A stretch of 40,766 nucleotides of DNA, taken from positions 1 through 40,766 of the forward strand of contig JAGTRE010000011.1 of assembly GCA_018396415.1 (NCBI GenBank). The letters are read 5' to 3'. Under the pieces are notes generated by a model that saw only the letters and a list, made by a program, of their open reading frames with translations, did no database searches and was not told where the DNA came from. The DNA comes from Candidatus Bathyarchaeota archaeon. Its GTDB lineage: Archaea > Thermoproteota > Bathyarchaeia > RBG-16-48-13 > JAGTRE01. The translations under genes were made by a program, and so were the position numbers. Shown one piece after another: positions 15,493 to 23,600 of this stretch (positions are counted from its first letter, which is position 1; each line of letters begins with the position of its first letter).

Positions 15493-15911
15493 TGATTATT
15501 TCTCCTTACCTTTATGATTCCAAGGCTAGATAGGACTCTAACATAGTCACCAGTTTTGATGACCTCTAGAAGAGGCTTGTTAAACTTGTCCATTAATGGA
15601 ATATTGGCTAATACAGCACCGACGGCGATTATGGCTTCGGTTTCAAGGTTAATCATCGCGGCTGGAGCTGTACCATATTTACTCATAGCGTAGATGATGT
15701 ACGAGCCGACGGTACTCCCCTTCCCTCGAGGAAAAACTAATACCTTTCCAGATATTTTACTCCCCTCAAGCTCATGACCTCGCTCAATTATCACTCCAGT
15801 TCGAGGTTCTACTCCGCCAAAAAATGAGATTGCCTCCCTTGTAACTAGGGCGGTTCCCTCAGCCTGTCCCCCAACGATTGTTCTACCTTTTAACACAATT
15901 TCTGTGGTCAT
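15489..15911 (-). CDS. Phosphomevalonate dehydratase small subunit (aconitase X swivel domain, DUF126)
   Basis: This 140-residue swivel domain completes the active site of archaeal aconitase X. The family core GRTIVGGQAEGTALVT..FFGGVEPRTG...GKVLVFPRGKGSTVGSY is clear. Its Ser in KGSTVGSY is the equivalent of the aconitase substrate-binding serine. With the large subunit it removes water from 5-phosphomevalonate to give trans-anhydromevalonate 5-phosphate in the archaeal mevalonate pathway. The start is ATG at 15911, overlapping the large-subunit stop as ATGA; the longer frame to 15971 lies inside the large-subunit gene. Confidence 0.9.
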   Translation of the reverse strand: MTTEIVLKGRTIVGGQAEGTALVTREAISFFGGVEPRTGVIIERGHELEGSKISGKVLVFPRGKGSTVGSYIIYAMSKYGTAPAAMINLETEAIIAVGAVLANIPLMDKFNKPLLEVIKTGDYVRVLSSLGIIKVRRNNH

Positions 15912-17110
15912 TGTTTTAATGCCGCCTTGACGCAAGTCTCCAACGATCCTAAGTAAATTTTGACGTTGCACGTAGTTGGAAGATAATGCGCAGCCTTACA
16001 GGAATTAGTAGCTACGGTTTTTATACCTAATTCCTCTAGTGGAGAGACAACCATACAAGTATCTTTAATGACCCTCCCTCCAGATTTCTCTATAATTGTA
16101 ACGAGTCCCCGTCTTTCCGCTGCAGCGTAAACTTCACGGGATGTGTACACCCAAACTGGGCGCTTTAGCTTTTTTCCTATAACCATTTTGGCCAGCTTTG
16201 AAATTTCAGAAAGATTACAATGAGGACATCCAATTACTACTAAGTCAAAGGCATCCACTTGGGAAAGAGTGTCAATAACTTCTTTGAAATCGCCTTTTTC
16301 AACGAAAAAAGTCTCTTTGGAGATTTCACGTTTTTCGCTTGCTACTTGGTATTCAGGAGTTATTTTAGGTATATGAAAAAGTGCAATAGATCCGGCGGTG
16401 GCAACGCTAGCACTGAAAGCTTTTAACTCTTCAAGCTTTGGCTTCTTATGGATACCAATAATAAGCGGAACACCATACCCTAATTTTTTACCTATCACAT
16501 AACCCAGTATACTATATTCAAATGTACCTTGAACAGGTGTTTCCACTCGAACAATACATGTTGGCTCACGATTCTCATCTAAGTGATAGCCATACAAAGG
16601 GGTTTTACCTATAATAGCACTCGCTAGGGCGCTTGGTCCCCCCTCGCGGTTTGTGCGCGCTCCAAGCACCGAATTTGCGTATGCAATAGCCGAAGATTCG
16701 GCCCAAGCAATATGCTCCCCAAATCCAGGTTTATTGCCAATTAAGTAGGGAGTACAAGAACAAGATGATTGAATATTCATCTTTCGGAAGGCATTAATGA
16801 TTCTAAATTGCTTCTGGGCAAATGATTGACTAACTCCAAGATCCTTCCAGTTATCTAAGTCCATGCCGGCGGGATTCAAATTGGTGCGCACACATACTCG
16901 AGCTCCCAGATTGGCAAAGTTCTCGAGAAACTCAAGGCCCGCGTCACCAATGTTTTTATAGGAAACACCCGAAATCTGGGCACTTTTTATTACCACCATT
17001 CTTTCTGCGTCGTAAATTTGACCAATTGCCATAAGCAGCTTCATAGCTAATGCTGCCGCTGGCCCGCACTCGCCTTTAAGGATCAATTCTTCTTCTTGGG
17101 TGAGGAACAA
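15908..17110 (-). CDS. Phosphomevalonate dehydratase large subunit (aconitase X catalytic)
   Basis: This 400-residue catalytic subunit of aconitase X carries a [4Fe-4S] cluster. Likely cluster ligands are among SSCSCTPYL (Cys 117, 119), VIGCPHCNLSE and the C-terminal TNSCKAAHYLP. The substrate region NSVLGARTNREGGPSALASAIIGKTP is strongly conserved in the family. The start is TTG at 17110 with GGGAGG 5 bases upstream, directly after the UbiD-type gene. Together with the small subunit it forms the dehydratase of the modified mevalonate pathway described in Aeropyrum. Bacterial relatives act on hydroxyproline derivatives, but the neighbouring UbiD-family decarboxylase supports the isoprenoid role. 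Confidence 0.92.
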   Translation of the reverse strand: MFLTQEEELILKGECGPAAALAMKLLMAIGQIYDAERMVVIKSAQISGVSYKNIGDAGLEFLENFANLGARVCVRTNLNPAGMDLDNWKDLGVSQSFAQKQFRIINAFRKMNIQSSCSCTPYLIGNKPGFGEHIAWAESSAIAYANSVLGARTNREGGPSALASAIIGKTPLYGYHLDENREPTCIVRVETPVQGTFEYSILGYVIGKKLGYGVPLIIGIHKKPKLEELKAFSASVATAGSIALFHIPKITPEYQVASEKREISKETFFVEKGDFKEVIDTLSQVDAFDLVVIGCPHCNLSEISKLAKMVIGKKLKRPVWVYTSREVYAAAERRGLVTIIEKSGGRVIKDTCMVVSPLEELGIKTVATNSCKAAHYLPTTCNVKIYLGSLETCVKAALKQ

Positions 17111-18463
17111 TTAAGCCTCCCGGCGTGTTTGGATTTTACGTAGGATCTTAACTACGTTTTCTCCTTGCATGTGTTTAGCTTTCTCAAATTTTGTAGATGG
17201 TTTGGAGAGAGGTCTAGTGGCATCTATACCTATTTTGGTCGTTAACTCAAGTTCTTGGTCGCTAGCAGGATCTAAACTTGATCCTCGAACATGATCAATG
17301 ACGAGCAGGTCTTCTTCTCCACGAAACCTAGTTGCAATTGCCCATTCAACTTGCTCCATATCGAAAACGTCTACGTCTAAGTCAACTACAATAGCATGTT
17401 TTAGGCTTTTATGAGCTGCAAACGCTGCTAAAAGGGCGTTTTTTCCATCGCCTTCATATTGCTTCTCAATTGATATAACCGCATGAAACCAGTTACAACC
17501 TCCTGACGTAAGATTTACTGCCTTGACCGGGACAACTCCCTGTACGGTTTCCAAAATTTTTGCTTCCATTGGAAGACCCATGAGCAGGCGATGTTCAAGC
17601 CCCCCGGGAAGAAGAGCCTGGTAATAAAAGTCTCTCCGCCTCATAACCCCGGTTATTTCGATGACTGGTTGAGGGCGAACTATATCATAAGTTTGTGTTA
17701 TGTCAACAAATGGACCTTCTGGAACTTCTTTCCTAGGATATAATTTACCCTCTAGCACTAATTCCGCATCAGCTGGAACATACACCTCAACATGCTCACA
17801 TTTGGTGAGTTTTAATTTGCCATCGAGTAGGGCATTAGCAATTCCATACTCGCTTACTCCGAATGGCGCCGGAGTTGCTGCAGCTAGCATTATAGCAGGG
17901 TGAAGCCCAATAGAAATCGCTACGTCAAGCGGTTTTCCTTGCGCATCTGCCATTTGATACAGCCGTTGTAAATGCCGCCCCCCTACAATCCGAATTGCAA
18001 GATGCCGTTCATCTACAACTAACAGCCTGTGAAACGAAACGTTTTCGATGCTTCCATCAGGACTAGTTGCTGTAACTATCGCTGAAGTTAGATATGGGCC
18101 AGGATCCCTTTCATAGTGAGTTAGTATCGGAATTCTTCGTAAATCTGGTTTTTCAAGAACCTCTTTCACAGAGCAATTATCGACTATCTTTGGCGGAATC
18201 GGCGCCCTTATCGCACGATATAATCGTTCATAAAAATTTTCCCTGCCAGTTTGCAGTCCGAGGTAAATTCTCTCCCTAGTGCCGCATATCCCTGCAACGA
18301 CTGGATTTTGATAATTTTTTACTCTTTCAAATAGTAGGGCTGGTCCCCCATCATTTTGCTTCATGATCGCCGCGATTTCGTACTGAGATGAAACTTCATC
18401 TTGGATGTGAATTAGATCATTAATCTTTTCGAGTTCAGAAAGGAATTGCCTAAAGTTAGCCAA
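17111..18463 (-). CDS. UbiD-family decarboxylase, probable anhydromevalonate phosphate decarboxylase
   Basis: This 450-residue UbiD-family enzyme uses prenylated FMN. It shows the family segments GGPALLFERVKN, NVSFHRL...IVGGRHL, GKLYPRKEVPEGPFVDITQTYD with conserved Glu, and CNWFHAVISIEKQYEGDGKNAL. Next to both phosphomevalonate dehydratase subunits, the expected reaction is trans-anhydromevalonate 5-phosphate to isopentenyl phosphate. The start is TTG at 18463 with GAGGTTG just upstream. All three enzyme genes are tightly packed on the minus strand and surely one operon. The prenyl-FMN maker UbiX is not in the window. Confidence 0.92.
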   Translation of the reverse strand: MANFRQFLSELEKINDLIHIQDEVSSQYEIAAIMKQNDGGPALLFERVKNYQNPVVAGICGTRERIYLGLQTGRENFYERLYRAIRAPIPPKIVDNCSVKEVLEKPDLRRIPILTHYERDPGPYLTSAIVTATSPDGSIENVSFHRLLVVDERHLAIRIVGGRHLQRLYQMADAQGKPLDVAISIGLHPAIMLAAATPAPFGVSEYGIANALLDGKLKLTKCEHVEVYVPADAELVLEGKLYPRKEVPEGPFVDITQTYDIVRPQPVIEITGVMRRRDFYYQALLPGGLEHRLLMGLPMEAKILETVQGVVPVKAVNLTSGGCNWFHAVISIEKQYEGDGKNALLAAFAAHKSLKHAIVVDLDVDVFDMEQVEWAIATRFRGEEDLLVIDHVRGSSLDPASDQELELTTKIGIDATRPLSKPSTKFEKAKHMQGENVVKILRKIQTRREA

Positions 18464-18488
18464 ATTTTCAACCTCATTATCTTTTCGT

Positions 18489-18830
18489 TTACTTTATCTC
18501 TTTTTCAAGAAGTTTTTGAGCCAACTTTAATAAGACCGGTCCTCCTTCTCCCTCACTAATTTTTTTGAGGTAGGTTGAAACAAGGACCATTTTACCGAAG
18601 GCGGTTGCTAACCGTTCAGCCAAAATTCGCGTGACAATGGTATTTCTATCGCCAAGTAACACCGAGGAAGTTGTGGGACCTTCTCCGCGTGGGGGTAGCG
18701 CCACTGAGAATGTGCCTAGCTTCGGTTCCTCACCAAAAAAGACAAATACTGCATTTTCAACCTCAAGGAAGAAGACATGAAATGCATGTCCATTTTCTTT
18801 AATCTGTTCAGCGGTAAATTTTGGGTACAA
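18489..18830 (-). CDS. Proteasome assembly chaperone 4 (PAC4)-like protein
   Basis: This 113-residue protein has a pattern close to eukaryotic PSMG4/PAC4: FHVFFLEVENAVFVFFGEEP, a variable strand, then SSVLLGDRNTI...LAERLATAFGKMVLVSTYL and a C-terminal helix KLAQKLLEKEI. PAC4 with PAC3 guides proteasome alpha-ring assembly in eukaryotes. The identification is mine from pattern memory and needs a profile search. The start is TTG at 18830, with GGAGGG 6 bases upstream. It is 25 bases before the UbiD-type gene on the same strand, so it probably heads the mevalonate operon. A PAC2-family protein is encoded at 36350-37129. Confidence 0.65.
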   Translation of the reverse strand: MYPKFTAEQIKENGHAFHVFFLEVENAVFVFFGEEPKLGTFSVALPPRGEGPTTSSVLLGDRNTIVTRILAERLATAFGKMVLVSTYLKKISEGEGGPVLLKLAQKLLEKEIK

Positions 18831-18898
18831 TGCTGACCCTCCGATATTGCATTGACCGACGAACCTAAAAACAGTTCTTAATAATTAGGACTTAATTA

Positions 18899-19567
18899 TT
18901 GGAATGCAAATTGTCGGAAAGCAAGCGGCTAATTAAAATTTTAGAACGCCTCGAGGCATTATTTCCAAACAGTTGGAAAATAGTGGTCGAAGATCCTTTC
19001 AGTGAGCTCATCAGAGCTATACTTTCCCAGAATTGCTCAGATATATTATCCACGCGAGCATTTGAGTGCCTGCGGCGAAAATTCTTGATCACTCCAGAAG
19101 TCCTAGCTAATGTTAAACCAAAGGATGTTATGCAATTAATCAGATGTGCAGGACTATACCGGATTAAAAGTCGTAGGATTGTGAATGTTTCTAAAATTGT
19201 TTTAGACCGGTTTAAAGGTAATCTAGAGGATGTATTAAAGTTACCCTTTGACCAAGCGCGTAAGACATTAATGAGTATCTCGGGCGTAGGAGAGAAAACC
19301 GCGGATGTTATGCTCTGTTTTTGCGGTGATTTTCCGGTAATCCCAATTGATACGCATATAAATCGAGTTGCAAAACGATTGGGAATAGTTAAAATTCGAA
19401 ATGCTGGATATGAAATGATTAGGTCTACACTTGAAGCATTGATTCCAGTAAAAGACTATAGGAAAGCTCATATTCTGTTGATTACGCTTGGACGAAAATA
19501 TTGTAAAGCTAGAAAACCTTCTTGCACCATCTGTCCATTAAGTGACCTTTGTCCAAAATTAATTTGA
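18899..19567 (+). CDS. nth: Endonuclease III-type DNA glycosylase/AP lyase
   Basis: This 222-residue base-excision repair enzyme removes oxidised pyrimidines. It has the helix-hairpin-helix and catalytic Lys in SGVGEKTADVMLCF, the catalytic Asp in IDTHINRVAKRLG, and a C-terminal [4Fe-4S] cluster with Cys spacing 6-2-5 (CKARKPSCTICPLSDLC). All catalytic residues are present. The start is TTG at 18899, with AGGA about 10 bases upstream. It is divergent from the PAC4-like gene and convergent with xpd, whose stop lies 2 bases beyond. Confidence 0.95.
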   Translation: MECKLSESKRLIKILERLEALFPNSWKIVVEDPFSELIRAILSQNCSDILSTRAFECLRRKFLITPEVLANVKPKDVMQLIRCAGLYRIKSRRIVNVSKIVLDRFKGNLEDVLKLPFDQARKTLMSISGVGEKTADVMLCFCGDFPVIPIDTHINRVAKRLGIVKIRNAGYEMIRSTLEALIPVKDYRKAHILLITLGRKYCKARKPSCTICPLSDLCPKLI

Positions 19568-19569
19568 AA

Positions 19570-21525
19570 CTAATTTTGTTGAAAACCAAAGAATAAAATG
19601 AGTTCTTTGGCAATAGCCCCTTCCTCATCGGGGAGCGTCTTTAGGTTTCTTCTGACCCAATCAGGTAAGTGCCTACGACAGTAAGCAGTTGAAAAGCGAT
19701 AGTCAAGGAAAATAATTGCTCCACGATCAGTGTGCGATCTGATTGGTCGTCCTGCCGCCTGTGACGCCTTTTTCAAAGCTGGCAATATATATCCAAACTC
19801 CTGCCCACGTCCTGGAAACTGATCTTCTAAATACCTAATTTCTGCCTCTACCCGTGGAGTCGGTCGCGCATATGGAACACCGGCGATTACGACAGATTCC
19901 ATTTGTTTCCCCGGAAAATCAGCCCCTTCGCTGTTGCGCCCGCCTTGAACTCCTAATAAGACTGCACCACCTTTTTCAGCATAAGCTCTGAAGCGGCGAA
20001 GCAGAAGATCATTTTTCTTGGACGACATTCCGCGCTCTTCATGCAAAAGCGGTTTGCTTATCGATTCTTCTAATCCAGTTTCTAACAATCCTTCCAGAAC
20101 CTCGTATGAAGCGGCGAAAATCCCGATATTTGCCGGAGTATAACGTGTTATTTCAGCAATTTTTTGAATCATTTTTCGGTACATCGCTTCTGATCGGTGA
20201 TCTAATGAGGTAGTCGTTCCAAGACAAACAAGTGAAAGAATGTTTTCTTCCGGAAAGGGAGAGGGAAGTATTTCGCAGATAGTGTTTTCAGGTAAACCAA
20301 CCAATTTCTGGTACGCCTCAAACGGCTCCAGTGTACCGGATATGCTAATCGTACAATAAGCCGATGAAATAATCGATTCGGTCACCTTTCTTGGGTCTAA
20401 CGCGATTATCTCTAACCGATAAGAGGGGCGCCCACGCTTCGTTTCATACTTCGATAATATATGCACAAACGCGGGATCATCAGCGGTTTCCAACCATTTT
20501 AATAAGAAATCCCCCACTTTGCGAATGCTGGAACGGGGATATTTTCCAAGTGTTAAGAGCCTTTTACAAATGATGTTTCCCGTGCTATAAAGATAGTCGG
20601 AGAAGGAGAATAAGTCGTCAAGCGCTCCCTCACTTTTAATTGTTTCGACGATAAGCTTTGGTGGAAGAGGTACCTCTTCCTCAACAGGTTCAGCTACTTT
20701 TTCAATAATTCTCTCAAGACAGCGGCAAAAAGAAGCTATATCATCGTAACCATAATTTTTAGCTTCTTGATAGGCCTGTTTAACACTGAAAATGGTAAGT
20801 TGGCTACTTGCAATGCTGGTTGCGATACCTGGCACGTTATGCGCCTCGTCTAAAATCAAGATAATCTGACCAAGTGATTTGCTGACGTATTTCAAAAAAC
20901 TATTCCGAATAACAGGGTCAAACAAATACATATAACTCAAAGCAACAACGTCGACGTTCCCAATGACTAGTTTAACCAATTCATATGGACAAAACCTCTC
21001 GATTTTACAAAGCTCATATATTTCAGAAGCCATAAATGGCCTTGACTCGATGAGTTTTTGAAGCTCAACGCATTTATCGATATTCTGATCCATACTAATC
21101 TTAAAACGGCAGCGTTCTCGCTCTCTTAGTTGTTCACAAATCTCCATGGCAGCTCTGGCATCTGGAGCATGACGAGTGATTAAAGGGTTTAGACACATTT
21201 CTTTTCGTCCGCGAACAGCTACACCAGTAACGCGTGCCTTTCGTGAGATTTCCTTAAGCTCTTCAATTACCCGCTCATGCTGTTTATGCGTCCTCGCTAG
21301 GTACAAAATCTTTAGGTCATTTTCTTTTGCTACCGGGAGAGAAGCAGATAAAACAGCAATAGTTTTACCCAGGCCTGCCGCACCCTCAGCAGCAATATGC
21401 CCGCCGGAAGAGATGGCATTGTAAACGCTTTTGATTAGTTCATTCTGGCCAGGCCTTAAAGTAGGATAAGGAAAATACTGAATAACGTCGCGTGAAAGCT
21501 CAGCGGTTTTCATCGTTCTCATCAA
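19570..21525 (-). CDS. xpd: XPD/Rad3-type DNA helicase
   Basis: This 651-residue SF2 5'-3' helicase is the archaeal homologue of the TFIIH subunit XPD. Walker A is EGAAGLGKT (about 47-55) and Walker B is ILDEAHNVPG (about 225). Between them lie the Cys residues of the Fe-S domain (MCLNP, EICEQL, RCRFK, RFCPYE, roughly residues 110-176). Motif VI lies in ASQAAGRPIRSHTDRG. It unwinds damaged or branched DNA. Start candidates are TTG at 21525 and the ATG codons directly after it. Hef, nth, RadB and XPD in one window make a repair-rich neighbourhood, but they are not one operon. Confidence 0.93.
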   Translation of the reverse strand: MMRTMKTAELSRDVIQYFPYPTLRPGQNELIKSVYNAISSGGHIAAEGAAGLGKTIAVLSASLPVAKENDLKILYLARTHKQHERVIEELKEISRKARVTGVAVRGRKEMCLNPLITRHAPDARAAMEICEQLRERERCRFKISMDQNIDKCVELQKLIESRPFMASEIYELCKIERFCPYELVKLVIGNVDVVALSYMYLFDPVIRNSFLKYVSKSLGQIILILDEAHNVPGIATSIASSQLTIFSVKQAYQEAKNYGYDDIASFCRCLERIIEKVAEPVEEEVPLPPKLIVETIKSEGALDDLFSFSDYLYSTGNIICKRLLTLGKYPRSSIRKVGDFLLKWLETADDPAFVHILSKYETKRGRPSYRLEIIALDPRKVTESIISSAYCTISISGTLEPFEAYQKLVGLPENTICEILPSPFPEENILSLVCLGTTTSLDHRSEAMYRKMIQKIAEITRYTPANIGIFAASYEVLEGLLETGLEESISKPLLHEERGMSSKKNDLLLRRFRAYAEKGGAVLLGVQGGRNSEGADFPGKQMESVVIAGVPYARPTPRVEAEIRYLEDQFPGRGQEFGYILPALKKASQAAGRPIRSHTDRGAIIFLDYRFSTAYCRRHLPDWVRRNLKTLPDEEGAIAKELILFFGFQQN

Positions 21526-21572
21526 GATAGTAGGATTAACTGCTTTTATTCCTCGCAGTTGAAAGAGATTTG

Positions 21573-22286
21573 TCAGTAACCAAAATAGAGACGCTCAGCT
21601 AAGGCCTTTGGAAGCTTCGCGTCGATAATCGCGTTGGATACTTTATCGATATCATATTCAACTCGAATATGCTCTATACTGACTACCCCGCGATTAATAT
21701 TAAGAATCATGCAACTTGCTCTTGAATCTCCATCACGAGGTTGTCCAACTCCCCCCGGATTAAGGATGTATTGATTATCCCCAACTTGCGTTAAGAATGG
21801 GATGTGAGTATGCCCAAGAACTAATATATCTGCGCCAGTCATTTCAAGAAGTTGTTTTAATATTTCTTGAGGCGTATCTGGAAAAATATACTCATCTACT
21901 AAATCACGCGGTGATCCATGACAGATAAATAATTTTAATCCTTCAACAGTTAACTTGAGGCTTTTTGGCAAATTAAGAAGAAATTGGCGATCTACGAAAG
22001 TTAATTGATTATACGTCCACCTACAACTAATTTGTGCCAATGGATTATAGCCATATGGAGTGTTCATCGCGCTATCTCTGTCATGATTGCCCATCGTTGA
22101 CTTAATATTGAGCATTTTAACCTTCGCTATTGCTTCTCGTGGCCAAGGATTGTAGTCCACTATGTCGCCAGCATGTAAGATTATGTCCACTGGTCCTACC
22201 CGTTTTAAGACCGCGTCTAGGGCTACGATGTTTGCGTGAATATCAGCTATAACTAGAACTTCCATATTGTTTGATAACGTGAACAT
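21573..22286 (-). CDS. Calcineurin-like metallophosphoesterase (YfcE/MJ0936-like)
   Basis: The protein has about 237 residues. The dimetal site is complete: IADIHAN, HAGDIVDY, MGNHDRD, CHGSPRD and GHTHIPF. These enzymes hydrolyse phosphodiesters; the substrate is unknown. The conserved part begins MEVLVIADIH at ATG 22265; ATG 22286 adds seven residues (MFTLSNN). No clear ribosome site is seen for either, so a leaderless mRNA is possible. It lies downstream of the winged-helix gene on the same strand, 41 bases away. Confidence 0.9.
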   Translation of the reverse strand: MFTLSNNMEVLVIADIHANIVALDAVLKRVGPVDIILHAGDIVDYNPWPREAIAKVKMLNIKSTMGNHDRDSAMNTPYGYNPLAQISCRWTYNQLTFVDRQFLLNLPKSLKLTVEGLKLFICHGSPRDLVDEYIFPDTPQEILKQLLEMTGADILVLGHTHIPFLTQVGDNQYILNPGGVGQPRDGDSRASCMILNINRGVVSIEHIRVEYDIDKVSNAIIDAKLPKALAERLYFGY

Positions 22287-22327
22287 GGGATTTAGGTTAT
22301 ACTAGTAAACTAAACCAGCACACTTTA

Positions 22328-22864
22328 TCAAAATCCATACGTTTTCCTTAGAGTGTAAAAGTTTCCTTGCTCAAGGATGTTCAACCATTTGCCATCAAGA
22401 TTTTCAATGTTATTGGCGACTAGGTTACCTTCTCGCGTTAAAGTTGGACGCTGACTTCTCCCGAGATTCCACCGAGGATTTCTCGGCGGCCATCGCCATT
22501 GATAAACAACGAGTTCATTCCTAGCTAAGCGTTTCAGACGGTCAATTACTGGTTTTTTGCTTTTAAACCCTAACCTGATGGCAATGTCTTTAGGGGTAAA
22601 TCTGCCTCCGCCAAGCTTAATAACGTATAGGATTTTAGCTTCGATATTCGGGCCAGGGATGGGAGTTGGGTTTATTATAAAACCTAGATTTTCAAGCCTA
22701 CGAATTGCTTCAAACACTATCTCCATGACCAAGTCCATATCCTGACCCTTCATCTTATTGGACCAAACCTCAGAGCTCTTCAAATTTTTAACCAAACTTT
22801 CTGATGATAAATCTGGCTTTAACACATCCTTATGCAACTCAACAGACACCCTGGCCCGCGCCAT
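22328..22864 (-). CDS. Winged-helix DNA-binding protein, hypothetical
   Basis: This 178-residue protein is of no family I can name. A helical N-terminal part (VELHKDVLKPDLSSESLVKNL) precedes a predicted winged helix: AKILYVIKLGG, then FTPKDIAIRLGFKSKKPVIDRL, then LARNELVVYQWRW as wing. A basic segment PRWNLGRSQRPTLTREG follows. It probably binds DNA. The start is ATG at 22864 with GGTGAT 5 bases upstream. Its promoter region contains TATA-like CATATAT near 22914-22922. A perfect 28-bp palindrome sits immediately beyond (22931-22958), so the gene is likely under specific and possibly auto-regulatory control. Confidence 0.65.
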   Translation of the reverse strand: MARARVSVELHKDVLKPDLSSESLVKNLKSSEVWSNKMKGQDMDLVMEIVFEAIRRLENLGFIINPTPIPGPNIEAKILYVIKLGGGRFTPKDIAIRLGFKSKKPVIDRLKRLARNELVVYQWRWPPRNPRWNLGRSQRPTLTREGNLVANNIENLDGKWLNILEQGNFYTLRKTYGF

Positions 22865-22930
22865 TCATATCACCATTTGGAAGGATTGTCACTATGCAAA
22901 TATATTGACTTGCAAGATATATGCTTTTGC

Positions 22931-22958
22931 ATGGATATTCTAGTACTAGAATATCCAT
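22931..22958. repeat. Perfect 28-bp palindrome, candidate operator
   Basis: The half-site ATGGATATTCTAGT is followed at once by its exact reverse complement with no spacer. It lies just upstream of the TATA-like element for the minus-strand winged-helix gene (about 22914-22922) and some 280 bases from the RHH gene start. A spacer-free symmetric site of this length suits a dimeric or tetrameric DNA-binding protein. Confidence 0.8.
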
Positions 22959-23064
22959 CGTTCCATCATTGCCAAGCGGCTCTCTTTTTTCTTTTATGTT
23001 ATGGTATAATGTTATTCTCGTAAAATAAATGGAGTGAGAGTTAAAGTAATAGGAATATCGATTA

Positions 23065-23135
23065 ATCAACTGATTATAATATATTATAAACTCTAGTATA
23101 GCGCGCAATAGTAGAGAGTTTCTAATTTAGTTGAT
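23065..23135. repeat. Nested inverted repeats
   Basis: The outer arms are ATCAACT (23065-23071) and AGTTGAT (23129-23135). The inner arms are AAACTCT (23088-23094) and AGAGTTT (23115-23121). The 16-bp palindrome 23074-23089 overlaps the left side. A structured RNA or cruciform-type regulatory site is possible, but AT-rich DNA makes short repeats likely by chance. Confidence 0.35.
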
Positions 23136-23239
23136 AAACGTGCAGGTTCGTTTAATATTATACCTTTAATACATCTATAATACAATATCTTTAATATTTA
23201 GAAAAAAATAATAAATCTATCATAAACCGGTGAGCACGC

Positions 23240-23545
23240 TTGGAAAAAGTCGGAAAACAAAAAACAACGGTGGCGCGAATTCCAGCCAAAAAAGGAGTAA
23301 ATATAAGAAAACAGGTGAAAACCATAGCATCAACTGGTATGGAAGCTCTTAAAAAATATAAGGAGTCAAAAAGTCGAGTAGCGATATCAATAAGTCTGCC
23401 GATATTATATGTTGAAGCAATCGATGAATTAGTTTTTAAAAAAATATATGACTCACGTTCTACAGCGATCCAGGATGCCATAAGGAATTTATTGCTAAAT
23501 AATTATCCAGAAATACTGAAAAAAAGACTATCTACGAGGTATTAG
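23240..23545 (+). CDS. Ribbon-helix-helix DNA-binding protein
   Basis: This 101-residue protein has a basic N-terminal tail (KKGVNIRKQVKTIAS) followed by a ribbon-helix-helix unit: strand RVAISISLP, helix ILYVEAIDELV, turn and helix SRSTAIQDAIRNLLL. RHH proteins bind DNA as dimers through the paired strands and are typical autoregulators or antitoxins. The start is TTG at 23240 with GGTGAG 5 bases upstream. No toxin-like gene is adjacent; the next gene is AbrB-like. Autoregulation through symmetric sites in the upstream control region is plausible but inferred. Confidence 0.75.
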   Translation: MEKVGKQKTTVARIPAKKGVNIRKQVKTIASTGMEALKKYKESKSRVAISISLPILYVEAIDELVFKKIYDSRSTAIQDAIRNLLLNNYPEILKKRLSTRY

Positions 23546-23600
23546 ATGTTTATCATTTAATGCTGGAACTATAGATTTTTAAACTGTGTAGTGGAAAGCG

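Larger units (their letters stand above)
22865..23239. other. AT-rich intergenic control region
   Basis: This is a 375-base divergent region between the winged-helix gene (minus) and the RHH gene (plus), strongly AT-rich. Besides the 28-bp palindrome at 22931-22958 it holds a CTTGCAAG-centred imperfect dyad flanked by TGCAAA-type ends (about 22896-22932). There is a T-rich run at 22983-22996, a 16-bp palindrome at 23074-23089 and nested inverted repeats at 23065-23135. No protein gene with a ribosome site is seen. It could be purely regulatory, or could include a small RNA. Confidence 0.6.

Noticed and set aside
22865-23239. Replication origin in the AT-rich, repeat-bearing region
   Set aside because: No Orc1/Cdc6 gene is in the window and no repeated ORB-like GC-rich motif is visible. 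The divergent regulators explain the region better.
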